Shown piece by piece: positions 16,353 to 27,329 of a stretch of DNA of 64,000 nt; positions within the stretch are counted from its first letter, which is position 1, and each line of letters opens with the position of its first letter. The stretch is taken from positions 2,399,501 through 2,463,500 of the forward strand of contig NZ_CP027762.1 of the NCBI RefSeq assembly GCF_003852315.1, read 5' to 3'. The translations under genes and the position numbers were made by a program. The notes beneath the pieces are model-generated. The model worked only from the letters and a program-made list of their open reading frames with translations, was not told the DNA's origin and did not search any database. Origin of the DNA: Pseudomonas sp. LBUM920. GTDB taxonomy: Bacteria > Pseudomonadota > Gammaproteobacteria > Pseudomonadales > Pseudomonadaceae.

Positions 16353-17447
16353 ATGTCATTGACCCTGGAACATGTCTCCCGCGTCGTCGAAGGCCAGACT
16401 TGGATCGACGACGCCAACCTGCGATTCGAAGCCGGTTCCTTCAATGTCTTGCTGGGCCGCACCCTGTCCGGCAAGACCAGCCTGATGCGCCTGATGGCCG
16501 GCCTGGACAAGCCCGACAGCGGGCGCATCCTGATGAACGGCGTAGACGTCACGCACAAGCCGGTGCGCCTGCGCAACGTGTCGATGGTCTACCAGCAGTT
16601 CATCAATTACCCGACCATGACCGTGTTCGAAAACATCGCCTCGCCGTTGCGCCAGGCCGGTGTGTCCAACGAGCTGATCCAGAGCAAGGTGCTCGAAACC
16701 GCGAAAATGCTGCGCATCGAGAAATTCCTCCAGCGCCATCCGTTGGAGTTGTCCGGTGGCCAGCAGCAACGCACGGCCATGGCCCGCGCGCTGGTCAAAG
16801 ACGCCGAGTTGATCCTGTTCGATGAGCCGCTGGTGAACCTGGACTACAAACTGCGCGAAGAACTGCGTCAGGAAATGCGCGAGCTGTTCAAGGCCCGCCA
16901 CACCATCGCCATCTACGCCACCACCGAACCCAATGAAGCCCTGGCCCTCGGCGGCACCACCACGATTCTGCATGAGGGCCGGGTGATCCAGAGTGGCAAG
17001 GCTGCCGAGGTGTACCACCAGCCGCAGACCGTGCTGGCCGCCGAGTTGTTTTCCGAACCGCCGATCAACCTGATGCCGGGACGTATCAGCGGCAATGAAG
17101 TCAGCTTCGCCAATTTTGTGCACTTCCCGCTCAACGTCGACCTGCGCCCCATCGGCGAGGGCGAGTTCCGCTTTGGCGTGCGCCCCAGCCATATCAGCCT
17201 GGTGCCGAGCAACGACGATGACCTGGAACTGGCCGTGACCGTGGAAGTGGCCGAAATCAGCGGCTCGGAAACCTTCCTGCACGTGCGCAGTGAGCATTTC
17301 CTGCTGGTGCTGCACCTGCCGGGCGTGCACGAGTACGACGTCGATGCGCCGATCCGCGTGTACATCCCCACCCATAAACTGTTTGTGTTCGATGGCCAGG
17401 GCCGCTTGGTCCAGGCCCCCGGGCGCCGCGTAGCGAGGGTTGCCTGA
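16353..17447 (+). CDS. ABC transporter ATP-binding protein, GlpS-like
   Basis: The 364-residue ATPase has a Walker A-like GRTLSGKTS, the signature LSGGQQQR and Walker B LILFDEP, followed by a C-terminal regulatory (TOBE-like) domain typical of MalK-type carbohydrate importers. The usual H-loop His (THD in most members) is replaced by YATTEPNEA. This protein and the next gene's ATPase have complementary defects, implying an obligate heterodimer with one working site. First gene of the operon, fused by overlap to the second. The set of two ATPases, two permeases, a DUF2160 protein and a large binding protein matches the glycerol importer of Rhizobium (GlpSTPQV); glycerol or a small polyol is a reasonable but untested substrate. 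Confidence 0.85.
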   Translation: MSLTLEHVSRVVEGQTWIDDANLRFEAGSFNVLLGRTLSGKTSLMRLMAGLDKPDSGRILMNGVDVTHKPVRLRNVSMVYQQFINYPTMTVFENIASPLRQAGVSNELIQSKVLETAKMLRIEKFLQRHPLELSGGQQQRTAMARALVKDAELILFDEPLVNLDYKLREELRQEMRELFKARHTIAIYATTEPNEALALGGTTTILHEGRVIQSGKAAEVYHQPQTVLAAELFSEPPINLMPGRISGNEVSFANFVHFPLNVDLRPIGEGEFRFGVRPSHISLVPSNDDDLELAVTVEVAEISGSETFLHVRSEHFLLVLHLPGVHEYDVDAPIRVYIPTHKLFVFDGQGRLVQAPGRRVARVA

Positions 17448-18540
17448 TGGCCGAGATCCATTTGCAGAACCTCGCGCACAGCTACAACCCTACACCCGCC
17501 GGCCCTGAAGACTACGCGATTCGGGAAATGAACCACGTGTGGGAGCAGGGCGGTGCCTACGCTTTGCTCGGGCCTTCCGGGTGCGGCAAGTCGACCTTGC
17601 TGAATATCATCTCTGGCCTGCTCAACCCTTCGGAGGGCCAGGTGCTGTTCGACCACAAGGTGGTCAACGAACTCACCCCGGAACGCCGCAATATCGCCCA
17701 GGTGTTCCAGTTCCCGGTGGTGTACGACACCATGACGGTGTTCGACAACCTGGCCTTTCCGCTGCGCAACCAGGGCATGCCCGAGGCGAAAATTCACAGC
17801 AAGGTGCAGGAAATTGCCGAAGTCCTCGACCTGCAAACCCTGTTGAACAAAAAGGCGCGCAACCTTACTGCCGATGAAAAGCAGAAAGTCTCCATGGGCC
17901 GTGGCCTGGTGCGTGACGATGTGTCGGCAATCCTGTTCGACGAGCCGCTGACGGTGATCGACCCGCACCTGAAGTGGAAACTGCGGCGCAAGCTCAAGCA
18001 GATCCACGAGCAGTTCAATATCACCATGGTCTACGTGACCCACGACCAGCTTGAAGCCTCGACCTTTGCCGACAAAATCGCGGTGATGTACGGCGGGCAG
18101 ATCGTGCAGTTCGGCACGCCGCGCGAGTTGTTTGAGCGGCCGAGCCATACGTTCGTCGGCTATTTCATTGGCAGCCCCGGCATGAACCTGATTGAAGTGC
18201 AGGCCGAGGCGGGCGGGGTGCGTTTTGCCGGCACGCTGCTGCCGTTGCCCGAGGCGATGCAGCAGCGCATCCGCGAGGCCGATTGCCAGAAGCTGCAGGT
18301 GGGGATCCGCCCGGAATTTATCCACGTGTGGGACGAGTACAACCCTGACGCGCTGCAGGCCGACGTCACCCATGTCGAAGACCTTGGCACCTACAAGATC
18401 ATGACCCTCAACCTTGACGGCGCGCCGTTGAAAGTACGCCTGGCCGAAGACAAACCGGTGCCCCAGGGCAGCGCCTCGATCAGCTTCCCGGCGCAGTGGC
18501 TGATGGTCTACGCCAATGATTACCTGCTGGAGGTGCAGCC

Positions 18541-18544
<4 letters not shown>
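17447..18544 (+). CDS. ABC transporter ATP-binding protein, GlpT-like
   Basis: This 365-residue MalK-type ATPase has a canonical Walker A (GPSGCGKST), Walker B (AILFDEP) and H-loop (YVTHDQLEAS). Its signature region reads LTADEKQKVSMGRGL instead of LSGGQ. The ATG shares a base with the preceding stop (TGATG), and its own stop overlaps the next start (ATGA), so the operon is tightly coupled. It pairs with the 16353-17447 product, as reasoned there. Confidence 0.85.
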
Positions 18545-19407
<863 letters not shown>

Positions 19408-19417
19408 GGCCGCCAGC

Positions 19418-20218
<801 letters not shown>

Positions 20219-20228
20219 GGAGTCGATG

Positions 20229-20501
20229 ATGGAATGGATGGCCTGGACCACTCCCACCGCGTTGTTCTTTGCGGCCATTGGCGTGCTGCTGGTAGGCATG
20301 ACCACCTGGGAACTGCGCTCGCCGAGCATCCCTCGGCGCGGTTTTTTACCGATCAGCACCACCCGTGGTGATCGCCTGTTTATCGGTCTTCTCGGCAGCG
20401 CCTACCTGCATTTACTGGTAATCGGCGCTACCGACTGGAGCATCTGGGTGGCGTCCGCGCTGTCCCTGGTATGGCTGTTGAGTGTGATGCGTTGGGGCTA
20501 G
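20229..20501 (+). CDS. DUF2160 small membrane protein of ABC operon
   Basis: The 90-residue protein has two or three hydrophobic helices (TALFFAAIGVLLVGMTTWE, IGLLGSAYLHLLVIGATDW, VASALSLVWLLSVM). It matches the DUF2160 family, which accompanies glycerol-type ABC importers and is a good marker for this operon type. The ATG at 20229 follows AGGAG with proper spacing; another ATG lies one codon upstream. Its role is unknown; it may be an accessory membrane subunit. Confidence 0.8.
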   Translation: MEWMAWTTPTALFFAAIGVLLVGMTTWELRSPSIPRRGFLPISTTRGDRLFIGLLGSAYLHLLVIGATDWSIWVASALSLVWLLSVMRWG

Positions 20502-20533
20502 TGCCCTTTTGAATAAACCACCAGGAGGTCTCT

Positions 20534-22276
20534 ATGTTGAATAAAAACAATAAGCTGCGACATAGCATTTCATTGGCCGCCGTACTGGCCCTCAGCGGTT
20601 TGAGCGCCACGGCCTGGGCCGATGCGTATGAAGACGCGGCGAAAAAATGGATCGGCAGCGAGTTCAAACCGTCCACCCTCACCCAAGACCAGCAGCTCGA
20701 AGAGTTGAAGTGGTTTATCAAGGCGGCAGAACCGTTTCGTGGGATGAAGATCAACGTGGTGTCGGAAACCCTCACCACCCACGAGTACGAATCCAAGGTG
20801 CTGGCCAAGGCCTTCAGCGAAATCACTGGCATCAAGCTGACCCACGACTTGCTGCAGGAAGGCGACGTGGTGGAAAAGCTGCAAACCCAGATGCAGTCCG
20901 ACAAGAACATCTATGACGGCTGGGTCAACGATTCCGACTTGATCGGCACGCACTTTCGCTATGGCAAGACCGAGTCGATCACTGACCTGATGGCCAACGA
21001 AGGCAAGGACTTCACCTCGCCGACCCTGGACATCAAGGACTTTATCGGCATCTCGTTCACCACCGCGCCAGACGGCAAAATCTACCAACTGCCCGACCAG
21101 CAGTTCGCCAACCTCTACTGGTTCCGCGCCGACTGGTTCGAGCGGCCGGAGCTGAAAGCCAAGTTCAAGGAAAAATACGGCTACGACCTCGGCGTACCGG
21201 TGAACTGGTCGGCCTATGAAGACATCGCCAAATTCTTCAGTGAAGACGTCAAGGAAATCGACGGCAAACGTATTTATGGGCACATGGACTACGGCAAAAA
21301 AGACCCGTCACTGGGCTGGCGTTTCACCGATGCCTGGTTCTCCATGGCCGGCGGCGGCGACAAGGGCCTGCCCAACGGCTTGCCGGTGGACGAGTGGGGC
21401 ATTCGCGTGGAGGACTGCCACCCGGTGGGCTCCAGCGTGACCCGCGGCGGCGACACCAACGGCCCGGCCGCGGTGTACGCGACGCAGAAATACGTGGACT
21501 GGATGAAAGCCTATGCGCCACCCGAAGCGGCGGGCATGACCTTCTCCGAATCCGGCCCGGTGCCGTCCCAGGGCAACATCGCCCAGCAGATCTTCTGGTA
21601 CACCGCGTTTACCGCCGACATGACCAAGCCGGGCCTGCCGGTGGTGAATGCCGACGGCACGCCGAAATGGCGCATGGCCCCATCGCCGGTCGGGCCTTAT
21701 TGGGAAAAGGGCATGAAGAAGGGCTATCAGGACGTGGGCTCCTGGACTTTCCTCAAGTCGACGCCTGAGAAGCAGAAACTCGCGGCCTGGCTCTACGCGC
21801 AGTTCGTGACCTCGAAAACCGTCTCGCTGAAGAAAACCATTGTTGGCCTGACGCCGATTCGTGAGTCCGACATCAACTCCCAGGCCATGACCGACCTGGC
21901 GCCCAAACTCGGTGGCCTGGTGGAGTTCTACCGCAGCCCGGCACGGGTCGAGTGGACCCCGACCGGCACCAACGTGCCGGACTACCCGCGCCTGGCGCAA
22001 CTGTGGTGGAGCAACATCGCCGCTGCCGCCAGCGGCGAGAAAACCCCGCAGCAGGCGCTGGACAACCTGGCCAAGGAGCAGGACGCGATCATGATGCGCC
22101 TGGAACGCTCCAACGTGCAGCCGATATGCGGCCCGAAAATGAACCCCGAGCGTGATGCCCAATACTGGTTCGACCAGCCCGGCGCGCCGAAGCCGAAACT
22201 GGCCAATGAGAAACCCAAAGGCGAAACCGTGAGCTACAACGACCTGCTCAAGTCGTGGGAGGCAGCGCGTAAGTAA
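20534..22276 (+). CDS. Large periplasmic solute-binding protein, GlpV-like
   Basis: The 580-residue protein has a signal peptide (about 1-30, ending ATAWA) and the general fold of carbohydrate-type binding proteins, but it is longer than typical members (400-450), as expected for the glycerol-importer subgroup. The start follows AGGAGG at correct spacing. As the last gene of the operon it is separated by 32 nt from the DUF2160 gene, and a REPIN follows, which may protect the upstream message. The ligand is inferred to be a small polyol from operon type only. Confidence 0.85.
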   Translation: MLNKNNKLRHSISLAAVLALSGLSATAWADAYEDAAKKWIGSEFKPSTLTQDQQLEELKWFIKAAEPFRGMKINVVSETLTTHEYESKVLAKAFSEITGIKLTHDLLQEGDVVEKLQTQMQSDKNIYDGWVNDSDLIGTHFRYGKTESITDLMANEGKDFTSPTLDIKDFIGISFTTAPDGKIYQLPDQQFANLYWFRADWFERPELKAKFKEKYGYDLGVPVNWSAYEDIAKFFSEDVKEIDGKRIYGHMDYGKKDPSLGWRFTDAWFSMAGGGDKGLPNGLPVDEWGIRVEDCHPVGSSVTRGGDTNGPAAVYATQKYVDWMKAYAPPEAAGMTFSESGPVPSQGNIAQQIFWYTAFTADMTKPGLPVVNADGTPKWRMAPSPVGPYWEKGMKKGYQDVGSWTFLKSTPEKQKLAAWLYAQFVTSKTVSLKKTIVGLTPIRESDINSQAMTDLAPKLGGLVEFYRSPARVEWTPTGTNVPDYPRLAQLWWSNIAAAASGEKTPQQALDNLAKEQDAIMMRLERSNVQPICGPKMNPERDAQYWFDQPGAPKPKLANEKPKGETVSYNDLLKSWEAARK

Positions 22277-22286
22277 CACAGCATCC

Positions 22287-22489
22287 GTGGCAAGCGGGCC
22301 TGTCGTGGCAAGCGGGCCTACGTGGCGAGCGGGCTTGCCCCGCGTTGGGTTGCGAAGCAGCCCCAAAACCTGACGACCGAGTACTGTCTGGATGAACTCG
22401 GCGTCTTGATTGGGGCTGCTGCGCAGCCCAGCGCGGGGCAAGCCCGCTCGCCACATCAGGCCCGCTCTTCACAATGGGCCGTTCAGCAC
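22287..22489. repeat. REPIN with two 17-18-bp extension units on each arm
   Basis: The core inverted pair starts at 22322 and ends at 22454 (outer ends GTGGCGAGCGGGCTTGCC and complement). It is preceded by two related units (22287-22304 and 22305-22321) and followed by two complementary ones (22455-22472 and 22473-22489). This is the same symmetric design as at 12276-12553, with fewer units. Confidence 0.85.
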
Positions 22490-22502
22490 ACTGATTTTGT
22501 GT

Positions 22503-23402
22503 CTACTGACACCCCCTGTTTGCCGCCAAAATCCGCGCCGTGTCCCGCGCGGGCGGCAGCCCGAACACCCGCGCATAGTCGCGGCTGAACTGGGTCGCGC
22601 TTTCGTACCCCACCGCAAACGCCGCGCCGGTCACACTGCTCGCAGTGGCCAGCATCAACGTGCGCGCCTGCAGCAAGCGCACGCGTTTCTGATACTGCAA
22701 CGGGCTCAGGTTGGTCACCGCCTTGAAGTGGCGATGAAACGCCGAAACGCTCATCGCCGCCTTGTGTGCCAGCGCCTCCACGCGAATCGGTTCGGCAAAA
22801 TCCTGGCGAATCCATTGGATGGCCTGGTTGACTCGCGCCATGGCAGTGTCCGGCGCGGCGATGTCGCGCAACATCCAGCCATGGGGGCCTTGCAGTACGT
22901 GGAAGAGAATCTCCCGTTCGTACGCAGGTGCCAGTGCGGCAATCGCTACCGGGTCGCCCATCAGGCGCAGCATGCGCACCCACGTGTCCATCAATGCCGG
23001 CGTTACCGCCGCCACCGAGAAGCCGGCTTCCTGCGCGCGGCGTGCAGTGGGCGCAGGCAGGTCGTTGAGCAGGGTGGTCAGCAGCGTCGGGTCCAGGCTC
23101 AGGCTGACCGCCAGGTAGGGCTCGCCGCTGCTCGCCGGGTGCACTGCGCCCACGGCCGGCAACTCGATGGACATCACAAAGTACGTCGCCGGGTCGTAGT
23201 GCAGCGTGCGGTCGCCCACGGTCATGCTTTTACTGCCCTGCAGGATCAGGTTGATCATTGGCTCATACACCGCCGCCAGCCGGTGTTCCGGGATCGCGCC
23301 CTGAACCATCGCCACACGCGGGATACCGGTCTCGGTGCGGCGGTTTTCGGCCTTGGCGGCCAGGACGCGCAGTTCGATCAATTGATTATTCATAGCGGCC
23401 AT
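22503..23402 (-). CDS. AraC-family regulator with AraC_N (YqhC-like) domain
   Basis: The 299-residue protein has the N-terminal sensor of the AraC_N group (MINLILQGSKSMTVGDRTL) and two C-terminal helix-turn-helix motifs (VEALAHKAAMSVSAFHRHFK and AFAVGYESATQFSRDYARVFG). Regulators of this group often control adjacent oxidoreductases in response to aldehydes. It is divergent from an SDR/VOC pair, its likely target. AGGAAGG about six bases upstream supports the start. Confidence 0.88.
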   Translation of the reverse strand: MAAMNNQLIELRVLAAKAENRRTETGIPRVAMVQGAIPEHRLAAVYEPMINLILQGSKSMTVGDRTLHYDPATYFVMSIELPAVGAVHPASSGEPYLAVSLSLDPTLLTTLLNDLPAPTARRAQEAGFSVAAVTPALMDTWVRMLRLMGDPVAIAALAPAYEREILFHVLQGPHGWMLRDIAAPDTAMARVNQAIQWIRQDFAEPIRVEALAHKAAMSVSAFHRHFKAVTNLSPLQYQKRVRLLQARTLMLATASSVTGAAFAVGYESATQFSRDYARVFGLPPARDTARILAANRGCQ

Positions 23403-23531
23403 GCTGTGCCTTCCTGCGAACCGCGCGCAAGCAAAAAGCAGAAACAGGCAGGATTGGAGTAGGAACGGCTGCGCTGACGGGAAGGACGATGGCTACTGTA
23501 GCCACTCAACTTTTCAAGCGTGGAGCAGCTC

Positions 23532-24275
23532 ATGAGCGTCATCGTAATCACCGGAGGCAGTCGTGGCATTGGTGCCAGTACCGCCGAGCTGTGCGCCCGT
23601 CAGGGCCATGGCGTGATCCTCACCTACCATCACCATCCTGAAGCGGCGCACGCAGTGGTGCAGCGCATTGAGTCCGCCGGCGGCAAAGCCGTTGCCTTGG
23701 CGTTGGACGTGGCAGACGTCAGCGTTTTCGCGGCATTTCGTGAGACGGTGCTGCATACATTGCAGGCCACCTGGGGTACCCAGCGCCTCAGCGGGCTGGT
23801 GAACAACGCCGGCTACGGCCTGTTCAACCCTCTCGAATCGGTGAGCGAGGCGCAGTTCGACGGCCTGTTCAACGTGCACCTCAAGGGCCCGTTTTTTCTC
23901 ACCCAAACCCTGTTGCCGTTGCTGGAGGACCACGCCAGTATCGTCAACCTCACCAGTGCCACCACCCGCGTGGCCACGGCGGGCGTTGCGCCTTATGCCG
24001 CCTTCAAGGGCGGCCTGGACGTACTCACTCGCTACATGGCCAAGGAGTTCGGCGAGCGCCGCATCCGCGCCAATGCGGTGTCCCCCGGCGCGATCCGCAC
24101 CGAGCTTGGGGGCGGCTTGAACGATGAGTTCGAAGCTCAGTTGGCCGCGCAAACCGCCCTCGGCCGAGTTGGCGAGCCCCAAGACGTGGCACGGGTCATC
24201 GCCATGCTGCTGTCGCAGGAAGGCCGTTGGATCAATGCCCAGACCCTTGAGGTCGCGGGTGGCTACATCATTTGA
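23532..24275 (+). CDS. Short-chain dehydrogenase/reductase
   Basis: The 247-residue SDR has the cofactor-binding TGGSRGIG (residues 7-14), NNAG, and the catalytic Ser/Tyr/Lys set (NLTSATT and YAAFKGG), ending with the family's WINAQTLEVAGG. It is of classical FabG-like length. The absence of an acidic residue at the usual position and a basic start suggest NADP(H), which is uncertain. It starts after GGAGC; an in-frame GTG four codons earlier is less likely. It is followed by a VOC-family gene 15 nt downstream and is probably controlled by the divergent AraC protein. Confidence 0.88.
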   Translation: MSVIVITGGSRGIGASTAELCARQGHGVILTYHHHPEAAHAVVQRIESAGGKAVALALDVADVSVFAAFRETVLHTLQATWGTQRLSGLVNNAGYGLFNPLESVSEAQFDGLFNVHLKGPFFLTQTLLPLLEDHASIVNLTSATTRVATAGVAPYAAFKGGLDVLTRYMAKEFGERRIRANAVSPGAIRTELGGGLNDEFEAQLAAQTALGRVGEPQDVARVIAMLLSQEGRWINAQTLEVAGGYII

Positions 24276-24290
24276 ATTGTGAGGTCACAC

Positions 24291-24689
24291 ATGCTGGATC
24301 ATCTGTTTATCTCGGTCAGCGACATCCGCCGCTCGGTCCGTTTCTATGAAGGGGCGTTGGCGCCGCTGGGCATCACCACTCGGTTTGACTACGACGGCAA
24401 GGACGGTCCCCCCGGCCATCCCGACCTCAAGGGCTTTGGTGCCAACGGGCGGATGTTCTTCTGGTTGCGCGAAGGCTTGGTCGACGGGCGTGCGGTGCAT
24501 GTAGGCTTTGTCGCCAATAGCCGTCAGGAGGTCGAAAAGGCCTACGCGGCTGCACTGGAACACGGCGCCACCGACAACGGCGCACCCGGCGCGCGCATGC
24601 ACTACGACCCCAACTACTACGCCGCCAACGTCGTCGACCCGGACGGGTACAGCCTGGAGTTCGTCTACAAGAGCTGGCAGCACGTTTGA
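24291..24689 (+). CDS. VOC/glyoxalase-family protein
   Basis: The 132-residue protein has the beta-alpha-beta VOC fold pattern, from MLDHLFISVSDIRRSVRFYE through to VVDPDGYSLEFVYKSW. Metal-ligand positions plausibly include His4 and the Glu in the last motif. Members include glyoxalases, dioxygenases and resistance proteins, so the reaction cannot be stated. GTGAGG at 24279 serves as ribosome-binding site for the ATG at 24291. Likely co-transcribed with the SDR. Confidence 0.82.
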   Translation: MLDHLFISVSDIRRSVRFYEGALAPLGITTRFDYDGKDGPPGHPDLKGFGANGRMFFWLREGLVDGRAVHVGFVANSRQEVEKAYAAALEHGATDNGAPGARMHYDPNYYAANVVDPDGYSLEFVYKSWQHV

Positions 24690-24867
24690 TAGCCCCTGGC
24701 GCCTCTCGGGCGGTGCCGGATAACCGCTGATCCGCAGCCTCGCAATGCCGATTGAATTTTCCCCACAGCCGGATGCTCTGCACTTTAGAAGCGCGCGTTT
24801 TGAGCGCTCTTGCGGGGCTTTCTGGTGAGAAAGCCGAGTAGTATCGGACTTTGTGGAAACTGCCATC

Positions 24868-26247
24868 ATGACGCTTTTTACAGCGCTGTCGGGCCAACCG
24901 GCCACCCTGACTGACGCGGCCGACGGCCGCCATCAACGCGTGTACCAGCAGTTGTACAACGAGGCGCAGGGTTGCGAGGCGCTAGCACGGGAATTCTTGC
25001 TGGCGCAATTGGCCCAGGTGCAGGACGTGCCCTGCGAATTGCCCGACACGCCCGAACAATTGCCCGCGTGGGTCGAGCAGCGCTGCGCCGCCGTGGCCCG
25101 CGACTACGCCGACTACCTTGAGCAACGCCAGCAGGGTCAGCCACGGCGCTACTTCCAGAACAAGGCTCACGCGTTGTACGTGTTGCAATGCGTGGCGCCG
25201 ACCAAACAGGTCGATGGCGCCTGGCTGTACGGGTTACTGCGCTATTGGCAGGACCAGCGCTTCGATGGGCTGCTGACCACCTACCTCGAAGAACTGGGCG
25301 ACGGCGAAGCCGCGCAGAACCATGTGGTGATCTATCGCAAGCTGCTCAGCGAGCACGATGCCGACAGCGAAGCCGGCGTCAAGGATGACGACTACCTGCA
25401 AGGCGCCTTGCAACTGGCGCTGGGCCTGTGTGCCGAGGAGTTTCTGCCGGAAGTGATCGGTTACAACCTGGGCTATGAGCAATTACCCCTGCACCTGCTG
25501 ATCACCTCGTACGAGCTGAGCGAGCTGGGCATCGATCCTTATTACTTCACCCTCCACGTCACCATCGACAACGCCAGCAGCGGCCACGCGTGCAAGGCCG
25601 CGCAGTCGGTGTTGAACCTGCTGCCGCTGGGCGAGGGCAGGGAGCAGTTCTACCGCCGCGTGGCCCGCGGTTATCAGCTCAATGACCTCGGGCCGGGCAC
25701 CACGGCCGTGATCGAACGCTTCAACCTGCAGGAGCAGGTCGTGGCCATGCTTGAGCGTAAGCGCACGTATGGCCAGCACATGCATTCCGATTACTGCCGC
25801 TTCGAGGGCAAAACCGTCAATCAATGGCTGGCACAGCCTGGGCAGATCGCTGAGTTCCTCCAGGCGCTGCAAGACAAAGGCTGGATCAAGCGCAACCAGG
25901 ACCCTGCCGACAGCCGCTTCTGGCAACTGATCGAGGGCGCTGGTGCGGCGATGTTCGGCGTGTTCAGCGGGGCTGAAAAGCAGCTGCTGCACGACTGGAT
26001 TGCCGGTGACTGGGTCAGCGGCGAGCGCGTGCCGCCTGCACGGCCGGGGCGCGGCAGCCGTTTTTCCCGGGAGCAGCATCGCCCGGCCGACCCGGACACC
26101 CAGGCGCTGGTTGAATCACTGTGCAAGCTGCCCGATGAACAGCAGCTCGATGCGCTGATCCCGTGGATGTCGGCGCGGCGCCATTGCGCTCCGGCCGGGC
26201 TTTACGCGACGCGGCGCTTTATCCAACTGCGCGCGCGTCTGCGCTGA
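24868..26247 (+). CDS. Haem-oxygenase-like diiron protein (iron-containing redox enzyme family)
   Basis: The 459-residue protein contains, around residues 135-245, a pattern typical of the haem-oxygenase-like diiron oxidase/oxygenase superfamily: YLEELGDGEAAQNHVV (Glu and His), SYELSELGID (Glu) and HVTIDNASSGHACKA (Asp234, His240). Such enzymes use a di-iron centre and O2 for N-oxidation, C-C cleavage or fatty-acid decarboxylation. The long N- and C-terminal extensions are not assigned. It is followed 12 nt later by a class I methyltransferase gene, so both probably act on one substrate. Exact ligands and reaction are unproven. Confidence 0.72.
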   Translation: MTLFTALSGQPATLTDAADGRHQRVYQQLYNEAQGCEALAREFLLAQLAQVQDVPCELPDTPEQLPAWVEQRCAAVARDYADYLEQRQQGQPRRYFQNKAHALYVLQCVAPTKQVDGAWLYGLLRYWQDQRFDGLLTTYLEELGDGEAAQNHVVIYRKLLSEHDADSEAGVKDDDYLQGALQLALGLCAEEFLPEVIGYNLGYEQLPLHLLITSYELSELGIDPYYFTLHVTIDNASSGHACKAAQSVLNLLPLGEGREQFYRRVARGYQLNDLGPGTTAVIERFNLQEQVVAMLERKRTYGQHMHSDYCRFEGKTVNQWLAQPGQIAEFLQALQDKGWIKRNQDPADSRFWQLIEGAGAAMFGVFSGAEKQLLHDWIAGDWVSGERVPPARPGRGSRFSREQHRPADPDTQALVESLCKLPDEQQLDALIPWMSARRHCAPAGLYATRRFIQLRARLR

Positions 26248-26259
26248 GGAGGGTCGTTC

Positions 26260-27204
26260 ATGTCTGCACAGCAGCTCGTCGATCGCACTTTGTTGAACCT
26301 GGGCCGCGGATTGAAGGAGAACGGCTACCGGTTTATCACGCCGACGCCCCTGACCCATGAACGGGTCTGCCAGCGCCTGGCAACGCCGCTGGCGATGACC
26401 ATGCGCGATGTGTTCGGCTGGTCGCTGCCATTTGATAACGCGTTGTTGCCAGAGGCCTTTCGCGAGGAATTGCAGCAAGCGCAGGTGATCGAAAAACACG
26501 ACGCCCTGTGGCGCAGCACCGTGCGCTGGTCGAGCCTGGACGAGTTGCTGTTTGCCCACTCGCCGTACCCGACCACCCAGGCCGACGCGGTGTTTTTCGG
26601 ACCCGACAGCTACCGGTTTGCCCACGTGATCCAAGCCTATCTGCAGCAGCGTTTCGACCCTGTGCGGCGGGCGGTCGACATCGGTTGCGGAGCGGGTGTC
26701 GGTGCATTGGTCATCGCCCGCGCCCGGCCTGACGCTGACGTGCTGGCGGTGGACATCAACCCCCGCGCCCTGCGCATGACGGCAGTGAATGCCGAGCTGG
26801 CGGGCCTGGCGAATGTCAGCGCCTACCACAGCGACATACTGGCCAGCGTCGACGGTGAATTCGACCTGATCGTTGCCAACCCGCCCTATATGAATGACCC
26901 GCATCAGCGCGCCTATCGCCATGGTGGCGGTGCCCTGGGCGCGCAGTTGTCGGTGCGTATCGTCAGCGAATCCCGCGAGCGCCTGGCCCTTGGCGGCAGC
27001 CTGGTGCTCTACACGGGCGTGGCGATGGTGGCCGGTGCCGATCCCTTTCTGGAGGCGATCAAACCGCTGGTGGCCAGCGCTGACTATGGCTGGACCTACC
27101 GCGAAATCGACCCTGACGTCTTTGGCGAAGAGCTGGAAAAACCCGGCTATGAGGGCGTCGAGCGGATTGCCGTGGTGGCGCTCACCGTCACCCGGCTGCG
27201 CTGA
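26260..27204 (+). CDS. SAM-dependent methyltransferase (NPPY type)
   Basis: The 314-residue protein has SAM motif I DIGCGAGVGAL (residues 140-150), an acidic motif II (VLAVDINPRA) and NPPY (207-210), which normally positions an amide or amine nitrogen for methylation, as in PrmC/HemK and N6-adenine enzymes. The N-terminal 120 residues may form a substrate domain. It is co-transcribed with the diiron protein gene. The acceptor could be a small molecule made by that enzyme or a macromolecule. Confidence 0.82.
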   Translation: MSAQQLVDRTLLNLGRGLKENGYRFITPTPLTHERVCQRLATPLAMTMRDVFGWSLPFDNALLPEAFREELQQAQVIEKHDALWRSTVRWSSLDELLFAHSPYPTTQADAVFFGPDSYRFAHVIQAYLQQRFDPVRRAVDIGCGAGVGALVIARARPDADVLAVDINPRALRMTAVNAELAGLANVSAYHSDILASVDGEFDLIVANPPYMNDPHQRAYRHGGGALGAQLSVRIVSESRERLALGGSLVLYTGVAMVAGADPFLEAIKPLVASADYGWTYREIDPDVFGEELEKPGYEGVERIAVVALTVTRLR

Positions 27205-27329
27205 GGCGTGGCGCGCGTCAGCGGCGACCACTGATCGGCTGTGGCCATACCTCGACGGAACGCTCGCGGGCGCCGCGCACCTTAATCAATAACCCTCTCA
27301 ACACCCTCTCAAGAACAGGAGTGCAGAGC

